DNA of 64,000 nucleotides from contig WMCF01000009.1 of the NCBI GenBank assembly GCA_009792885.1, forward strand, positions 1,279,054 to 1,343,053, given 5' to 3'. Each line of letters opens with the position of its first letter. Within the stretch, counting starts at the first letter, position 1. This document shows positions 61,096 to 64,000 of this stretch, in pieces. Source of the DNA: Eremophila alpestris peregrina. Its lineage: Eukaryota > Chordata > Aves > Passeriformes > Alaudidae. The translations under genes and the position numbers were made by a program. The notes beneath the pieces are model-generated. The model ran no database searches. It saw nothing but the letters and a program-made list of their open reading frames with translations, and was not told the origin of the DNA.

Positions 61096-63608
61096 AATAA
61101 TTGCATGCTGTTTGGTATAAACTTATTTATCCAAGAGATTGATCATGTCTAATCCAACACAGACTGAATCCCCTCAGGGAGATGTACTTTTGTATTCTTT
61201 GGCCATTTTCACAGCCGTGGCAACATATGATGTATTGGAGGTAGTGGACAAGAAAATATAAAATGTAGTGAATGTGTGGCAGTTTAATTCTGCAAAGCAG
61301 CACAGCAAGAACGTGGTACGGAATAACTGTGCATCTTAGGAGGGAAAAGCAGAGCCTGAGTTAACTGATTCTGCTTTGAGAACAGAGAAGTGTAAGTCAG
61401 TGTTCTTAGAAATAACTGAAGGTGTCTCTTGGACTGGAGGCTTTACAGGAGGTGTTCTTCACAGCAGGATTTAGGAGAAGCCTACAGAGCTTTGTTTCCC
61501 ATTGGAGAGAATGCCTCCATGTGCCTGATAGGAAAAGGAAAAGAGGTGAGTTTGAAGGCATTTACTGCAGGGCAACTTGGGTTTTGTTCAAGTATCATCT
61601 GTGGTATGAAGGCTCAGTTTTAAGAGAGCTTTTTACCTTTAACTCTGACCTTACTGCCAGTATTACAGATGCCAGTCAGAGAAGCTAATGTTACTTCAAT
61701 TTAAATGCATGATACATTAAAGTGTCTAATTAATCATTTAAAAGTACCTTTACTGTTAAATTCTATACTTACATGCTGCTTTAGATTAATAAATGAAAGC
61801 ACTAATTTGAGCTCCCTCTTCTGGCCCTGGCAAGCAATCCATTCTACACGTCCTCTGCTTGGTCTTGAAAATAAATGGGGTTTCCACAATGTCATCACAA
61901 CAAACAAACAAATACAAATAACATGCATAAAGAAAAGTAAAAAAAAAAAAACACACAGAAAAAAAGAATTCCATTTTTCAAAGAGATTATTACAAGCTTA
62001 ATAGTGGAAGTTTACTCTAGTTTTCTACTTATCCCTGTTACTATACCCATGAGGGAATGTAGTTCTGGAAGTCTGTGTGGGTGTTGCAGAAGTGAGCTTT
62101 CTCACAGTAAAATATTGTTAAAGAGAGAGGTTTTAATAGTGACAAAAACTTTTGTGTTCCTGTTGATACTGAGAGCATACCTTTTAGGAAATTATGTATT
62201 GTTTTACTTCTTGGGTTGACAGTATTTGTCTGTTTTAAATGCTAGCTCTGCCAAATTCAGTCCTACTAAGCTGTACTTTGATCATGACAAACTGGTTTTA
62301 TTAAAGTAATTAAAAATATTCTGTGCTTTAACTAATTTACTGTTTCCACTCTAAGGATATAAAAAAAGTTACTACATTTATTTAGTGATATTTCTTTTTA
62401 GCTGGAAAACAGGCTGGGTCATAAAAATATCAATGACATTAAATAGTGCTTAGGAGTTCTGACCACTTTTCACTCATGTTGATGATGTCCAAGCAAAGGA
62501 AACTTGCTTTCCTTAGTAAAAGGCATGTTTTTGACTTCTTGTATTTGCATGCTACTTTTTTTCTGAAACTTTACTGGTATCTATACATGAAAAGCCAGAT
62601 ACAATATCTCATAATGTTGCTGGCTCTGAAAACTGGGCACTGATGTCATATCTGAAGTGAAATTTGAATTTATCCTAAAAAACCAATAATAATTTTGCAG
62701 GATCAATAGTGCAACCTCCAATTCCATGGAAAAATTTCTTTATATGTCTTTTAGAAAATATTTTTTTTTTTAATTATGAAAGCAGAGAGCAAATGCTAGT
62801 ACGTGTGCCATTAGCAGTGTTCCTTAAATAACTTGGTTTAACAGGTACTTGCTGATGGTTTGTTTTGCTGAGAGCAGCCATGAACTTTGAACAAAATATC
62901 AGGGGACAGATAAGTTACCGATTCATCTGTGTGGTTTATTGGGTGGGCATGTATCTGTTGTTCAGCTGGCAGCATTAACTGTTTCTGACCCTGATCCAAG
63001 GAGTCAGGCACAGGGAAAAGGGTTTGTTCTCATGCACATGAGGCTGTTAAAGTCTCATTGCATAGGCCCTGGGCAGTGCTTATGCATGTTTTATTTTGAA
63101 AATAGCTGTCTTTCAAATCAGTATTTTGCCAATATTATAACATTCCCAGAGTGTACTACAGCATTTTTTCACTAGTTTTGAGCATCCTGTGGAAAGGCTT
63201 AGATGTTCCTTGGCTGTTAGGATGGTGGACACTGGTCAGTGATCCTGAGTGGAGCACAAGGAGCTCCTCCCCTTTCTGTGTGTTTCTGACACTAAATATA
63301 AACCACGTCTGTCTGTCTCAGGGAGTGAGGGGAATGGGATGTGTGAATTCACAACCAGTGATGGCACCCGTGCAGTCACTTTGTCAGGTTGTCAGTGTCT
63401 TTGCAGCGTGTTGTGCATATTAAGTGACTGGCAGGTCTCATGACTGTACATCCCCGAGCCTCTCTAAAAGTAATTTTATAGCCATGTGGCCTAAGAAAAG
63501 ACACAACTTTGCAAGTAGTGGTAGTATTTGTTCTTAGCACAAATATAATTAAAAAAAAACAATGAAGGTTTTCCAGTCTAAAAGACCTTGCACAGGTGTA
63601 CCTGTTAT

Positions 63609-63609
<1 letters not shown>

Positions 63610-63660
<51 letters not shown>

Positions 63661-63693
63661 GTTTACATTTTTTTTTTTTTTTTTTTTTTTTTT
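63610..63693. repeat. Long poly-T tract, interrupted
   Basis: 50 consecutive T (63610-63659), GGTTTACA, then 26 T (63668-63693). It could be the poly-A tail of a minus-strand retroposed copy or an expanded homopolymer. The length is prone to sequencing error. The 116-codon lysine-rich minus-strand frame across it is an artefact. Confidence 0.95.
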
Positions 63694-64000
63694 GTAACTA
63701 AATATACTAATTTTGTCTAGAAGCATGCTCTTGCTTTGGAGCCTTTAGCATCTCTCTTCTCTTAATGATCTTGTAAATAATTACTTGCTTACACTTGTTT
63801 GAGCTCTGATTTTACATTCACTGTACCCATGCTGTCTGGCATGGCTGGGCACTGATCCCACAGGCTCCTTTGGTTACCTCCCTAGGGAAGGTGCCATAAC
63901 CTGTCACCTGTGTGGTGCTGTGTCACAAACAGAATGGGAGCCTCACACAAAGTTTATCTGTTGAGTTACATGGTGCGGAAAGGACCCCTTGCTTTCTGAA

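Larger units (their letters stand above)
60441..64000. other. Intergenic, downstream of FAM221A
   Basis: 3.6 kb without a recognised gene. I looked for STK31 exons, which synteny would place to the right, and saw none. Open frames of 60-116 codons (for example 61422-61688, 63151-63423) have no domain. An AT-rich block and a long poly-T tract are listed separately. Confidence 0.6.

Noticed and set aside
61422..61688. Possible STK31 5' exon downstream of FAM221A
   Set aside because: Synteny predicts STK31 to the right, but these frames do not resemble its Tudor, coiled-coil or kinase regions.

Overview
The window is vertebrate nuclear DNA, almost certainly from a bird and probably a passerine. 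It has long AT-rich introns, GT-AG splice sites, three CpG-island promoters and several CR1 LINE fragments. CR1 is the dominant avian LINE, and its conserved 3' end is recognisable at five places. There are also two copies of one family of solo retroviral LTR. No prokaryotic or plasmid features are present. Species assignment is inference; nothing in the sequence names it.

Three protein-coding genes are complete: TRA2A on the minus strand, and CCDC126 and FAM221A on the plus strand. This is the same order and orientation as human 7p15.3, where IGF2BP3 lies to the left and STK31 to the right. I assembled each coding sequence exon by exon from splice sites and reading phase. TRA2A has 8 coding exons and 275 codons, CCDC126 has 2 coding exons and 139 codons, and FAM221A has 7 coding exons and 300 codons. 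All three are open throughout and close to the human lengths.

Layout. 1-345 is an antisense CR1 reverse-transcriptase fragment. About 1140-26400 is TRA2A, read leftward, with its CpG island at about 25620-26590. 26650-29660 is the head-to-head spacer between TRA2A and CCDC126 and contains solo LTR A. 29660-30024 is an antisense CR1 3' end that abuts the CCDC126 CpG island. 30025-45670 is CCDC126: a non-coding first exon, a 10 kb intron, a second non-coding exon carrying upstream ORFs, then two coding exons and the 3' UTR. 45670-51440 is intergenic. 51440-51852 is solo LTR B, lying directly against the FAM221A CpG island. 52191-60440 is FAM221A. 60440-64000 is intergenic with AT-rich and poly-T tracts; no STK31 exon was recognised there.

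The three genes are neighbours, not a pathway. TRA2A is a nuclear splicing activator that binds GAA-rich RNA. CCDC126 is a small Golgi or secretory-pathway protein that resembles the N-terminal stem of the GlcNAc-transferase MGAT5. FAM221A is a cysteine/histidine-rich protein of unknown function.

The most notable signals beyond ordinary genes are these. (1) A GAA-packed 301-nt cryptic exon in TRA2A intron 1 has splice sites and an in-frame stop, and looks like the autoregulatory poison exon. (2) Two related LTRs in the same orientation lie next to the TRA2A/CCDC126 and FAM221A promoters. (3) FAM221A has a GC-AG intron. (4) An unclassified repeat occurs twice, about 2 kb apart, in CCDC126 intron 1. 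I found no evidence for a wholly new biological system.
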